DNA from: an uncultured Lachnospiraceae bacterium
GTDB taxonomy: Bacteria > Bacillota > Clostridia > Lachnospirales > Lachnospiraceae
Direction of reading: 5' to 3'
DNA: 58,973 bases
NCBI GenBank assembly: GCA_945913255.1
Contig: CAMEDC010000012.1
Span: 1 to 58,973, forward strand
The notes under the pieces are model-generated. The model searched no databases and had not been told where the DNA came from. It saw only the letters and a list, made by a program, of their open reading frames with translations. The position numbers and the translations under genes are program-made. Of this stretch, positions 8,838-16,434 are shown in pieces (positions within the stretch are counted from its first letter, which is position 1; each line of letters starts with the position of its first letter).

Positions 8838-8968
8838 ACAGCCGCTTGTTTTGCCTATTCCGGCAACTCGCAAACCCGCACCTTCGGCGCTGATTGTCTG
8901 CTTCGCAGCCGTTTGCTCGTTAATGGCGCATGCAAAACAAATGTCTGCTTCGCAGCCGCTTGTTTTGC
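8838..8968. repeat. Dispersed intergenic repeat, copy A
   Basis: Contains short direct repeats (CAGCCGCTTGTTTTGCCT at about 8839 and 8953; CTGCTTCGCAGCCG at 8899 and 8945). Roughly 8865-8961 matches, with gaps, the segment 47578-47670 upstream of the GH105-like gene. Shared landmarks are TTTGCTCGTTA, CAAATGTC and GCTTCG. In both places it lies just upstream of a leftward gene, in the same orientation. Confidence 0.7.
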
Positions 8969-9022
8969 CTCTGCGCTCATTATTTTATCAGATTTTGTTC
9001 TCTGCTCAGGTGGTAATTGTTG

Positions 9023-9457
9023 TTAACGCCACATAATCATGGCGTCCTCCACAGGTCTCTCATAAAACCTGGGTCTGATTCCCACAGAATGAAATCCCAG
9101 CTTTTCATAGACATGAATCGCCGCTTCATTGCTGACCCGTACCTCCAGGGTAAATGCCTCAATACCTCTATCCTCACCCCGGGCAATCAATTCCCGCAGC
9201 ATTGTCTGTGCCACACCTTTCCCGCGGTGCGCTTCTTCCACGACAACATTATCGATATTGCCTTCGTGCAGGCTGTCTGTAAACCCACAGCAGCCTATCA
9301 CCTTTCCGTCCTCCTCTGCCACCACATAGCAGCAGTAAGAGTGCGTCAGCAAATCGTGAAAATCCTTCTCCGACCAGGGCATGGAAAAAGATGCCGCCTC
9401 GATACGACAAAGCTCTGCGATATCCTCTTTTCTAAGCTCCCTGACTGTTATTCCCAT
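9023..9457 (-). CDS. rimI: Ribosomal protein S18-alanine N-acetyltransferase-like GNAT protein
   Basis: A 144-residue GNAT-fold acetyltransferase. The acetyl-CoA loop reads VVEEAHRGKGVAQTML (R/Q-x-x-G-x-G/A pattern), preceded by the beta-4 strand IDNVVV and followed by LEVRVSNEAAIHVYEKLGF, the usual RimI C-terminal motif. The N-terminus has the RimI-like PWSEKDF. The start was set at the ATG 6 nt after GAGGGTG; a GTG three codons upstream is less well placed. It overlaps the end of tsaB by 26 bp, the standard tsaE-tsaB-rimI order. It acetylates protein N-termini, with S18 as the classical target. Confidence 0.9.
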   Translation of the reverse strand: MGITVRELRKEDIAELCRIEAASFSMPWSEKDFHDLLTHSYCCYVVAEEDGKVIGCCGFTDSLHEGNIDNVVVEEAHRGKGVAQTMLRELIARGEDRGIEAFTLEVRVSNEAAIHVYEKLGFHSVGIRPRFYERPVEDAMIMWR

Positions 9458-10160
9458 GCTGTACACCCTCTTGTTCGGCCTGGCTCTTTCTCAGATACTC
9501 AGGCTGATGCTCGGCAGCATCCACTGTCTTACCCTGGGCAAAATACACTGCTCCCAGCGCCGCCACACTTGCCGCACGCTGCCTGTTGTTTCCCCCGGAG
9601 GCCAGGCTGAAAGGTACTTTAATGTGTTCCCTGACAACATCCAGATAAACCGGAACACCGTCGCCTAGAAAAAAGACTTCCCGTCCCAGTCCATTCAGCT
9701 TCTCCGTCATCTCAACGATATCGCAGGGCATCTGGGGAATCAAAGGGCAGAGTTCGAATCCTTCTCCCTGTCTTTTATACTCATAGGCCGCTGTATAAAC
9801 CTGATTTCTTCTCGCATCCATCAAAGGGCACACCACTTTGCCCGTCCCGTAAAGATTCCAGGCGAGCGCCTCCAGTGTCGGTACCTCCACCAGGGGCTTT
9901 TTTAATGCCAGTCCAAGTCCCTTCGCTGTCGCAGAGCCGATACGCAACCCGGTAAAGGAACCGGGGCCGGAAGCGATGGCAATGGCATCCAGTGTATTTA
10001 AATCCAATTCTATCATCTTCTTCAGTTCGTCCAACATGGGAAGCAGTGTCTGGGAATGTGTCTTTTTATAGTCGGTGGTATATTCCGCCAACAACACTTC
10101 ATCCTCCAGAATTGCAACACTTGCCACCAGGCCGGAGCTGTCCAAACCCAGTATTCTCAT
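9432..10160 (-). CDS. tsaB: tRNA threonylcarbamoyladenosine biosynthesis protein TsaB
   Basis: A 242-residue ASKHA-fold scaffold partner of TsaD. It has ILGLDSSG at the N-terminus, the diagnostic ASGPGSFTGLRIG segment (about residues 63-75), and LMDARRNQVYTA. It lacks the metal-binding histidines of TsaD, as expected. GGAGATGAAGT precedes the ATG. It lies between tsaE and rimI; the gap to tsaE is 63 bp. Confidence 0.95.
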   Translation of the reverse strand: MRILGLDSSGLVASVAILEDEVLLAEYTTDYKKTHSQTLLPMLDELKKMIELDLNTLDAIAIASGPGSFTGLRIGSATAKGLGLALKKPLVEVPTLEALAWNLYGTGKVVCPLMDARRNQVYTAAYEYKRQGEGFELCPLIPQMPCDIVEMTEKLNGLGREVFFLGDGVPVYLDVVREHIKVPFSLASGGNNRQRAASVAALGAVYFAQGKTVDAAEHQPEYLRKSQAEQEGVQHGNNSQGA

Positions 10161-10223
10161 ACTTCATCTCCATTCCTGCCGCGGCCCGGAAATCGGGACA
10201 CAAGCACAGGCTTCTATGCGATA

Positions 10224-10700
10224 TCAAAACTGCTCTATCGTAATCTTACGGTAATCAAAGCCTTTCTCCAAATCCTTCTCAATGGTTATACGCCTGTAAT
10301 GCTCCGGCAGAATTTCCTCAATCAGGTTGGCCCACTCAATCAGGCTGACACCCTCCCCATAAAAGCAGTCCTCATATCCGATTTCGTCCATCTCTTCCAC
10401 ATCGCCGATACGGTATACATCAAAATGGTAAAAAGGCAGCCTGCCCTCTTCATAAATCTGTACAATCGTAAAAGTCGGACTGTTCACCGGCTCCGTAATA
10501 CCAAGACCTCTGGCAAATCCCTGGGTAAACACGGTCTTTCCCACACCAAGGTCACCGATCAGCGTATAAACTTCACCGGGACTGCATATCTCCCCCAGTT
10601 TCTCGCCCAGCTGTGCAGTGTCCTCCGGCGAAAAAGCTTCTATCACTGCCCTTGCTGTATTATCCAGTTCTTTCACAATTTCTTCTATCACAACACTCAT
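10224..10700 (-). CDS. tsaE: tRNA threonylcarbamoyladenosine biosynthesis ATPase TsaE
   Basis: A 158-residue P-loop ATPase that resets the TsaB/TsaD complex. Walker A is GDLGVGKT (about residues 49-56), followed by TQGFARGLG and NSPTFTIVQIY, then the YHFDVYRI and LIEWANLI segments typical of TsaE. It is the first gene of the leftward t6A/rimI run. The Shine-Dalgarno site (GCAGAG) is weak. Confidence 0.95.
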   Translation of the reverse strand: MSVVIEEIVKELDNTARAVIEAFSPEDTAQLGEKLGEICSPGEVYTLIGDLGVGKTVFTQGFARGLGITEPVNSPTFTIVQIYEEGRLPFYHFDVYRIGDVEEMDEIGYEDCFYGEGVSLIEWANLIEEILPEHYRRITIEKDLEKGFDYRKITIEQF

Positions 10701-10799
10701 TCTACTCTGCCGCTTCCTAAGTCCGTCTGCTCACTTTGGTTCTCTGTTTTTCCGGCCCACTTCTTTCCTTACCGGTTATTACGTCTGTCCGGCTGATAC

Positions 10800-11276
10800 T
10801 CAGCTGCGGATTTTTACTTTCTTCGGAGGAATATGGGTGGAAATCATCTCGATAAGCGCCGCCTTTTTGTCCTCCAGCTGTCTTTTCGGAAAAATGGTCG
10901 CATTGACAGGAGACGTATAAAGGATAATGCTTCTACCCGTAGAAACCGCCTTGTGCATCTCCCCCCAGAGATACTGAACGGAATCCTCTCCCTGGGAAAT
11001 GGTAAGACCCTCTTCATCCAATACATAGTGAAGCGGCTGTTGAAAACTGGCATTGGTAAGAACCTGCTTCCTGCTCCTGATAAATAGGGTCCAGGGCAGA
11101 TACAGCAGGATAATCAATCCAAAAACAAGATACAGCCATTGCCCCGTACTGGCAGCAAGCACAACCAGCAGCGCGCCGAAACAGCTTCCGATAATGCCGG
11201 ATGCACTGTTGTAGGAATGCCTCAACATATAATCATACAAATCTCCTGCTTCAATCTTCACATCAAATTCCAGCAA
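10800..11276 (-). CDS. YcxB-like membrane protein
   Basis: A 158-residue protein with an N-terminal strand (EFDVKIEAGDLYDYMLRH) and two adjacent hydrophobic helices (about residues 27-65). The cytoplasmic domain contains HYVLDEEGLTIS, YLWGEMHKAV and ILYTSPVNATIFPKRQL, the layout of the YcxB-like C-terminal domain. Function is unknown in this family. The start is TTG at 11276, placed 7 nt after GGAAGGAG. The longer frame begins inside a terminator hairpin and is rejected. It stands alone between tsaE and the MacAB-like operon. Confidence 0.75.
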   Translation of the reverse strand: MLEFDVKIEAGDLYDYMLRHSYNSASGIIGSCFGALLVVLAASTGQWLYLVFGLIILLYLPWTLFIRSRKQVLTNASFQQPLHYVLDEEGLTISQGEDSVQYLWGEMHKAVSTGRSIILYTSPVNATIFPKRQLEDKKAALIEMISTHIPPKKVKIRS

Positions 11277-11297
11277 AATATCAACTCCTTCCAGCTT

Positions 11298-11328
11298 GAA
11301 AAAGCACCTACATTGTAGGTGCTTTTTC
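11298..11328 (-). terminator. Intrinsic terminator, usable from both sides
   Basis: A perfect 14-bp inverted repeat (GAAAAAGCACCTAC and its complement) with a 3-nt loop, so T runs lie on both flanks. On the minus strand it ends the MacAB-like operon 112 bp after the permease stop, just before the YcxB-like gene. Confidence 0.9.
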
Positions 11329-11439
11329 ATTTAACCACTCTTTCAAATTTTACTCTATACAGGCCTAAAATGCAAGCCTTAATTGCACATGCTGCAGTAC
11401 CCTGACTGCCCATGGGCAAGTATTCTGTCTGAAACTCAT

Positions 11440-12654
11440 TTACTCGTGGCGAAGCGCCTCGATGGGACTTAAGCGTGCCGCCTTTCTGGCCGGGTAGATA
11501 CCGAAGAAAATACCCACTGCCGAGGAGAAAAGGCTTGCACCCAGTACAGTGCTCACATTGACCCTGGCGGTGAATCCAATCAGAGAACAAATGCCAACGG
11601 CTCCTGCCACACCGATCAGTATCCCGATGATACCGCCAAGCAGCGTGATAATCGCCGACTCTGACAAAAACTGCAGCAGAATGGATCCTGTTCTCGCTCC
11701 CAGGGATTTTCTGATTCCGATCTCTCTGGTTCTCTCCGTCACGGACACCAGCATGATGTTCATAACGCCGATACCTCCTACCAGCAGGGAAATTGCCGCC
11801 ACAAATACCACAAATATGGTAATGTAGCTGAGAATCTGATCCATTTGACTCATATAGTCATTGAAGTTTTCCACCTGAATGGCGTTCTTTCCGCGAACAT
11901 CGTGACGATTTTCCATTAGCCGCACAACATCGCTTGCAACCTGTGTCGCATATTCTGCACCGTCACTGATTATCAGTAAATCATTATTTGTGATATAAAA
12001 CCCATACGCATCCGAAACAACGGTCAGAGGTACTTCCATGTAAACCATGTCCGTTCCCCCCATGGAAAACAGGGCAGAGGCATTATCCTTTCTGATACCG
12101 ATGATGGTAAACTCCTGTGACACCCCATACAGAGAATACTCAAAGCTCATGCCGAGAACATTGGTTGTGCCGAACAGGGTTTTTGCGCTGCCCTCCGTGA
12201 TTACACAAACCTTATTCGCCGCATAATAGTCACTTTCATTAAAATATCTGCCTTTTATCAGCGGATCGTTACTGGAATATTCCAGACCCGGCATTCCGAA
12301 AGAGGCATTTGCCGCAAAAACACCTTTTCTACCTGTTGCCGTACCGTTCCAGCTCCACTTTGGCGTCACCGCCTTTACATGAGGTACCTTTTCCAAAATG
12401 GCATCAATGTCCTCATCCGTAAATTTCAGACTGATACCCTCGTCATTATCCCCGTAGGAATAGATATAGAGCTGCCCACCCGCCATGGCGTTCAGTTCAT
12501 TGTTGATACCGCCCTTCACTCCGTTACCGATGGAAATGATCATAATTACGGAGGAGATACCGATAATGATACCCAGCATCGTCAAGAAGGAACGGCCCTT
12601 ATTGCTCCTGATATTCATCAGGGCGATTTTGATATATTCCCAAATTTGTGCCAT
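11440..12654 (-). CDS. MacB-type ABC transporter permease
   Basis: A 404-residue permease with one N-terminal transmembrane helix (SFLTMLGIIIGISSVIMIISIG), a large extracytoplasmic MacB periplasmic-core-like domain (about residues 45-270), and three C-terminal helices in an FtsX fold (about 280-395). It ends in the conserved YPARKAARLSPIEALRHE. MacB-type systems move peptides or drugs by mechanotransmission. It is the third gene of the operon ATPase - adaptor - permease; 17 bp separate it from the adaptor gene. Confidence 0.9.
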   Translation of the reverse strand: MAQIWEYIKIALMNIRSNKGRSFLTMLGIIIGISSVIMIISIGNGVKGGINNELNAMAGGQLYIYSYGDNDEGISLKFTDEDIDAILEKVPHVKAVTPKWSWNGTATGRKGVFAANASFGMPGLEYSSNDPLIKGRYFNESDYYAANKVCVITEGSAKTLFGTTNVLGMSFEYSLYGVSQEFTIIGIRKDNASALFSMGGTDMVYMEVPLTVVSDAYGFYITNNDLLIISDGAEYATQVASDVVRLMENRHDVRGKNAIQVENFNDYMSQMDQILSYITIFVVFVAAISLLVGGIGVMNIMLVSVTERTREIGIRKSLGARTGSILLQFLSESAIITLLGGIIGILIGVAGAVGICSLIGFTARVNVSTVLGASLFSSAVGIFFGIYPARKAARLSPIEALRHE

Positions 12655-12671
12655 TTTTCTCCCCTCTTTTC

Positions 12672-14420
12672 CTACTGAGCAGGAAGCACCGTCACCGGCA
12701 TACCCTCTTCCAGAGTAGTATAAGCGCTCAGGACAATAACATCTTCCTCGCTGATTCCCTTCACAATTTCAGTATAGGTATCGGTAGAGATTCCGCAGAC
12801 TACCGATTTCTTCACAACCACTCCGTCTTCCACCGTGTAGAGGAAGTCACCGTCCCTGTCCGCATTAATCGCTTCCACCGGTATCAGCAGGGCATTCTCC
12901 GCCTTATTCGTATAAACAGTAATCTTTGCATCCATTCCCAGGATTATGGTATCATCTACCTCCAGCAGATGGATTTCCACACCGACCATAGGGGTTCCCG
13001 AAGCATTTTTCTCCGCCATTCTGTTGATCTTGCTGATTTCTCCGGAATACGTTCTGCCGGAAATCACCACATCCGCCTTCTGTCCAAGCTCCAGCTTGGC
13101 AATGTCATTCTTGGAGGCACTGAAGGAGATCTTCAGATTATCACTGCTCTCCAGAGTCAGAAGCTGTGCACCTCCGTTCACACCGGAACCGGGGATTGCA
13201 CTGCACTCCGTCACAATACCGTCAAAGTCTGCAACAATTCCGCTCTTTGCCAGTTCGTAATCTGCTTCCGTGGCCTGATATGCCAGGTCTGCCAGTTCTT
13301 TTTCCGCACTGTACTGTGTCTTGTCATAGGAATCCATTACCACATTCTCAGTAGAGGTTTTCTGGCTTTCCATCTCCGCCTTGTATTTCTCGTATCCTGC
13401 CAGGGTGTCCTGCGCATCTTCTATCTTCTTCTGCATCTCGCTGACATAATCGCTGTTAGCGGCAATCTGGGAAACATAGCTGTTGTAGGAAATAGCATTG
13501 TTCACATCCTGGATTTCCTTTTCTTTCTCATTGTACTCGTTGCTTCCCGGTGTCAGCCCGGCCAGTTCGTTCTGCAACCCTCTCAGCTTGTTGCTCAGCT
13601 CCATGCTTTCTTTGGCAAGCGCATTGCTTGTATTTCTCTTGCTCTCACTGAGCTGATTTTCCAAATCCTTTATATAGGCCTTTGTATCGCTGATCTGCTG
13701 GTTCAGAATCTCCAGATTGTGGTTTGCCTCATACAGCTTCCACTGATTTTTGGAATCATCGGACAGAGCACTGTCATAACTTGCCGTGCTCTTCTCCAGC
13801 TGCAGTTCAGACTGCCTTAGACTGCTGTCCAATTTTTCGCTGTTATAGCTGACCAGCAGTTCTCCCGCCTTTACCGCATCTCCGGCTGCAACGTTCACCT
13901 GATCGAGCGTACCGCTCACCGGTGCAAAGATAACCTTTACCTGTTCGCTTAAAACCGTACCGCTGGTGCTGACGCTCTCCTGTAGTTCACCGCGCAGTGC
14001 CTGGGTTGTGGTCACGACCGCTCCCGCCTGGGAATTACCGCCGCATGCCACCAGCTTTATCACAATGAGCAGAATGATAATCGCCGCAATGATAATCGGT
14101 GCTTTGCGACGCTTCTTTCTTTTCCCACTCTTCTCTTTTTTCTGTTTTTCTTTTTTCTGTTTTTCTTTTTTCTGCTTTTCCTCTTTTCCTTTTTCTTTCC
14201 CGGTCTTTTCCTTCCGTATCTTTTTCTCTTTGCCTTTCTTCCCGGGTCCCTCAACCGCTTCTTCCGTTCTCTCCGTCGGTTCTGCCACACTGCTCTCCGT
14301 TTGAACAGTGCCTTCTGTGTTCTCTATGTTTTTCATAACTTCCTCTGCTTTCTCTCTCTTATCTATCTTTTCTGTTTTTTCGGCTTTTCCTTCCATCAAC
14401 TGCATTTCCTGCTCATTCAT
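12672..14420 (-). CDS. MacA/HlyD-type membrane fusion adaptor with lysine-rich N-terminal tail
   Basis: A 582-residue protein. Residues 1-115 are highly charged and low in complexity, with tandem EKQKK units just before a transmembrane helix (about 118-140, APIIIAAIIILLIVIKLVACGG). Then come the beta-barrel/lipoyl halves (VIFAPVSGTLDQVNVAAGDAVKAGELLVSY; VADFDGIVTECSAIPG) separated by a long coiled coil (about 215-390), as in MacA. A C-terminal barrel (ALLIPVEAINADRDGDFLYTVEDG) closes it. The start is the ATG 6 nt after GGGGGAG, overlapping the ATPase stop by 8 bp. The cytoplasmic tail is far longer than in most MacA proteins. Confidence 0.88.
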   Translation of the reverse strand: MNEQEMQLMEGKAEKTEKIDKREKAEEVMKNIENTEGTVQTESSVAEPTERTEEAVEGPGKKGKEKKIRKEKTGKEKGKEEKQKKEKQKKEKQKKEKSGKRKKRRKAPIIIAAIIILLIVIKLVACGGNSQAGAVVTTTQALRGELQESVSTSGTVLSEQVKVIFAPVSGTLDQVNVAAGDAVKAGELLVSYNSEKLDSSLRQSELQLEKSTASYDSALSDDSKNQWKLYEANHNLEILNQQISDTKAYIKDLENQLSESKRNTSNALAKESMELSNKLRGLQNELAGLTPGSNEYNEKEKEIQDVNNAISYNSYVSQIAANSDYVSEMQKKIEDAQDTLAGYEKYKAEMESQKTSTENVVMDSYDKTQYSAEKELADLAYQATEADYELAKSGIVADFDGIVTECSAIPGSGVNGGAQLLTLESSDNLKISFSASKNDIAKLELGQKADVVISGRTYSGEISKINRMAEKNASGTPMVGVEIHLLEVDDTIILGMDAKITVYTNKAENALLIPVEAINADRDGDFLYTVEDGVVVKKSVVCGISTDTYTEIVKGISEEDVIVLSAYTTLEEGMPVTVLPAQ

Positions 14421-15126
14421 GATCTTCTCCCCCTGCTTTTTCCCCTCTGCCGGAATCACTCTCAATATGTCCGTCCTTTATCTTTATCACACGTTTTGCC
14501 TGTGCAGCAATCTCATTATCATGGGTGATTAAGATTACCGTTCTGCCTTCTTCATATAGTTCCCGCAGAATCCCCATGATTTCCTGTGTGGAGTGGGAAT
14601 CCAGATTACCTGTGGGCTCATCCGCCAGGATGACGGGTGGTGCCTGGGCAATTGCCCTGGCTATGGCAACTCTCTGCTGCTGGCCGCCGGACATCTCTGC
14701 CGGTTTATGATCCATACGGTGCCCCAGCCCCACTTTCTCCAATGCGATTTTCGACAGACGATTTCTCTCATTTCTGCCGACCCCGCGGTAAATCAGCGGT
14801 AATTCCACATTCTCCAGCGCTGTCAGATTCGGAATCAGATTAAATCCCTGAAAAACAAATCCTATTTCGCGATTTCTGATGTCCGAAAGTTCATCGTCAC
14901 TGAGTTCCGACACGTTCTGTCCGTGCAGCCTGTAGAGCCCACTGGTGGGTACATCCAGACAGCCCAGCATATTCATCAGCGTAGACTTTCCGCTTCCCGA
15001 TTGTCCGATGATTGCCACAAACTCCCCTTCATCGATACTGACACTCACATGATCCAATGCCCGGACTTCATTTTCGCCGGGATTGTAGATTTTACAGATG
15101 TCTTCAATTTCAACAAGTGCGCTCAT
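14413..15126 (-). CDS. MacB/LolD-type ABC transporter ATPase
   Basis: A 237-residue ATPase with Walker A GQSGSGKST, the Q-loop in FVFQGFNLIP, signature MSGGQQQRVAIARAI, Walker B VILADEPTGNLD and switch His in LITHDNEIA. The LDV/NLDS details match the MacB/LolD family, which works with FtsX-fold permeases. The start was set at the ATG 5 nt after GAGGA. It heads the three-gene leftward operon and has a strong promoter with an overlapping inverted repeat upstream. Confidence 0.93.
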   Translation of the reverse strand: MSALVEIEDICKIYNPGENEVRALDHVSVSIDEGEFVAIIGQSGSGKSTLMNMLGCLDVPTSGLYRLHGQNVSELSDDELSDIRNREIGFVFQGFNLIPNLTALENVELPLIYRGVGRNERNRLSKIALEKVGLGHRMDHKPAEMSGGQQQRVAIARAIAQAPPVILADEPTGNLDSHSTQEIMGILRELYEEGRTVILITHDNEIAAQAKRVIKIKDGHIESDSGRGEKAGGEDHE

Positions 15127-15172
15127 CTTTTCCTCATTCTGCCGAATAGACGGCATTCAACCTTTCCCCGCT

Positions 15173-15222
15173 TTGTATTGTTGTACTAGATGCATAATAC
15201 AATAATATTATCATGATGTCAA
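15173..15222 (-). promoter_or_regulatory. Promoter with overlapping inverted repeat for the MacAB-like operon
   Basis: Minus strand: -35 TTGACA (15217-15222), 17-bp spacer, -10 TATTAT (15194-15199). An inverted repeat with arms TTGTA and TACAA (15181-15202) covers the -10 box and start region, and a second TTGTATT arm lies at 15173-15179. The pattern resembles operators of GntR/YtrA-type repressors of ABC operons, but no such gene is in the window. Confidence 0.7.
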
Positions 15223-15313
15223 TCCTATTACTGTAAATTTTTTCCGTAATCCAATCTAGCAAAGAATCTTAAATAATATGTAGAGAATTTTCTAAAGAAT
15301 TTCTATAGAAACA

Positions 15314-15347
15314 TAAAGAAAAAGGCTGCCCTTTGCGGACAGCCTTT
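15314..15347 (-). terminator. Intrinsic terminator after ribU
   Basis: Minus strand: AAAGGCTGTCC and GGGCAGCCTTT form the stem, followed by TTTTCTTT. It lies 10 nt past the ribU stop. Confidence 0.85.
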
Positions 15348-15357
15348 GTTTTCTGGA

Positions 15358-16095
15358 TTATTTCCTATGGCCTGTTTTAATGATGGGACTTAAAGGTTTG
15401 TAAATCATCAGCGTTGCAAGCGATACGCTGGCACCCTTAATCAGGTTCAGCGGCGCGACGCAGGCAACCACAAAGCTGACAATACTGCCTTCCTTTACCA
15501 GACTGTTGGCTTGTACTCCCAACGCCAGTAAGTCCTCCAGCGGCCAGCCGTAAAGCTTTGAAAATGCCGGCAGCAGGTATACGGCATTGAAAGACGTGCC
15601 GAAAACCGTCATGCAAAGCGTGCCCACAATACAGGCAATAATTGCACTCTTCTTACTCTTACGGAAGGCATATACCACAGATGCCGGGAGAATAAAGCTG
15701 CAGCCGACTGCAAAGTTTGCCAGTTCACCCACAAAAGCAGTGGAGGTTCCCTTGAACAACAGCTTCAACAGAATTTTTACAAATTCCATCATCACTCCTG
15801 CTGCCGGACCGAAGGCAAAGGTTCCCACCAGGATGGGCAGTTCGCTGAAATCCAGCTTATAGAAAAAGGGGGCGAACGGAAGCGGAATCTCAAATAACAT
15901 CAGAATAGAAGCGATGGCAGAAAACATGCCGATTACGGCTATTTTTCTCGTCGTAAATATCGGCTCTTTCAATCCGTTCTTTTTCTGTGCCGCTCTTTCC
16001 AAAAGGACCGCCGCAACAAACAGAACAACTATTACCAGAAAAAAGCTTAAAACATATGTGGCATTCTCTGCCACCTTCGTAAACAAATCTTTCAT
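15358..16095 (-). CDS. ribU: Riboflavin ECF transporter S component RibU
   Basis: A 245-residue membrane protein with six or so hydrophobic helices. The ECF S-component segment ARKIAVIGMFSAIA-like (here TTRKIAVIGMFSAIASILM) and the RibU-typical FYKLDFSELPILVGTFAFGP are present, followed by GTSTAFVGELANF. It binds riboflavin and works with a shared energizing module encoded elsewhere. An FMN riboswitch lies directly upstream, which confirms the substrate class. The start was taken as the second of two adjacent ATGs, 7 nt from GGAGG. A longer frame upstream runs into the leader and is not used. It has an N-terminal helix more than the shortest RibU proteins. Confidence 0.93.
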   Translation of the reverse strand: MKDLFTKVAENATYVLSFFLVIVVLFVAAVLLERAAQKKNGLKEPIFTTRKIAVIGMFSAIASILMLFEIPLPFAPFFYKLDFSELPILVGTFAFGPAAGVMMEFVKILLKLLFKGTSTAFVGELANFAVGCSFILPASVVYAFRKSKKSAIIACIVGTLCMTVFGTSFNAVYLLPAFSKLYGWPLEDLLALGVQANSLVKEGSIVSFVVACVAPLNLIKGASVSLATLMIYKPLSPIIKTGHRK

Positions 16096-16132
16096 CATTT
16101 TTCCTCCTTTATTCTTGGTCGGAAAATTCTTC

Positions 16133-16168
16133 TCGAAAAGAAAACCCCGGGCAAAATGCTCGAGGTCA
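16133..16168 (-). terminator. Expression-platform terminator of the FMN riboswitch
   Basis: Minus strand: CCTCGAGC pairs (with one wobble and one mismatch) with GCCCGGGG around a 4-5 nt loop, followed by TTTTCTTTT. It sits between the aptamer and the ribU ribosome binding site, as expected for FMN-dependent early termination. Confidence 0.65.
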
Positions 16169-16217
16169 TAGATACACGGTATCGCCTGTCGCATTGAAGC
16201 CATCGACAAGCCAAACT

Positions 16218-16373
16218 CTCTTCTTTCATCCAGACTTTACTGTTGGTCCCGGACTTTCACCGAGTCAGCCGTGACAGTTGAACGCAAGGCACTGTTATTG
16301 CAGTTACCTTTCTTCTGTCCCGGGTCGCGGACTGTACCGCCAGTAGGGAATTACACCCAACCCCGAAGAATTT
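16218..16373 (-). promoter_or_regulatory. FMN riboswitch (RFN element)
   Basis: Minus strand: begins ATTCTTCGGGG, then the conserved GGGTGTAATTCCCTACTGGCGGTA and CAGTCCGCGACCC blocks given here by position (16318-16360). It ends GTCTGGATGAAAGAAGA near 16218, pairing with the 5' TTCTTC as P1. These are the signature blocks of RFN aptamers. Bound FMN should switch ribU off. The gap 16096-16434 is otherwise the ribU leader and upstream promoter zone. Confidence 0.95.
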
Positions 16374-16434
16374 TCTTATTTTGTTTACCCGTGTAGAATA
16401 GCACTAATCTCTCCGGGTTGCAAGCATTTTCTTT

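Noticed and set aside
11277..11330. N-terminal extension of the YcxB-like protein (MKKHLQCRCFF..)
   Set aside because: These codons are the terminator hairpin at 11298-11328; a TTG with a good site lies downstream.
12648..13820. 390-codon plus-strand frame opposite the MacA-like gene
   Set aside because: Antisense of a gene with clear adaptor domains; no start signal.
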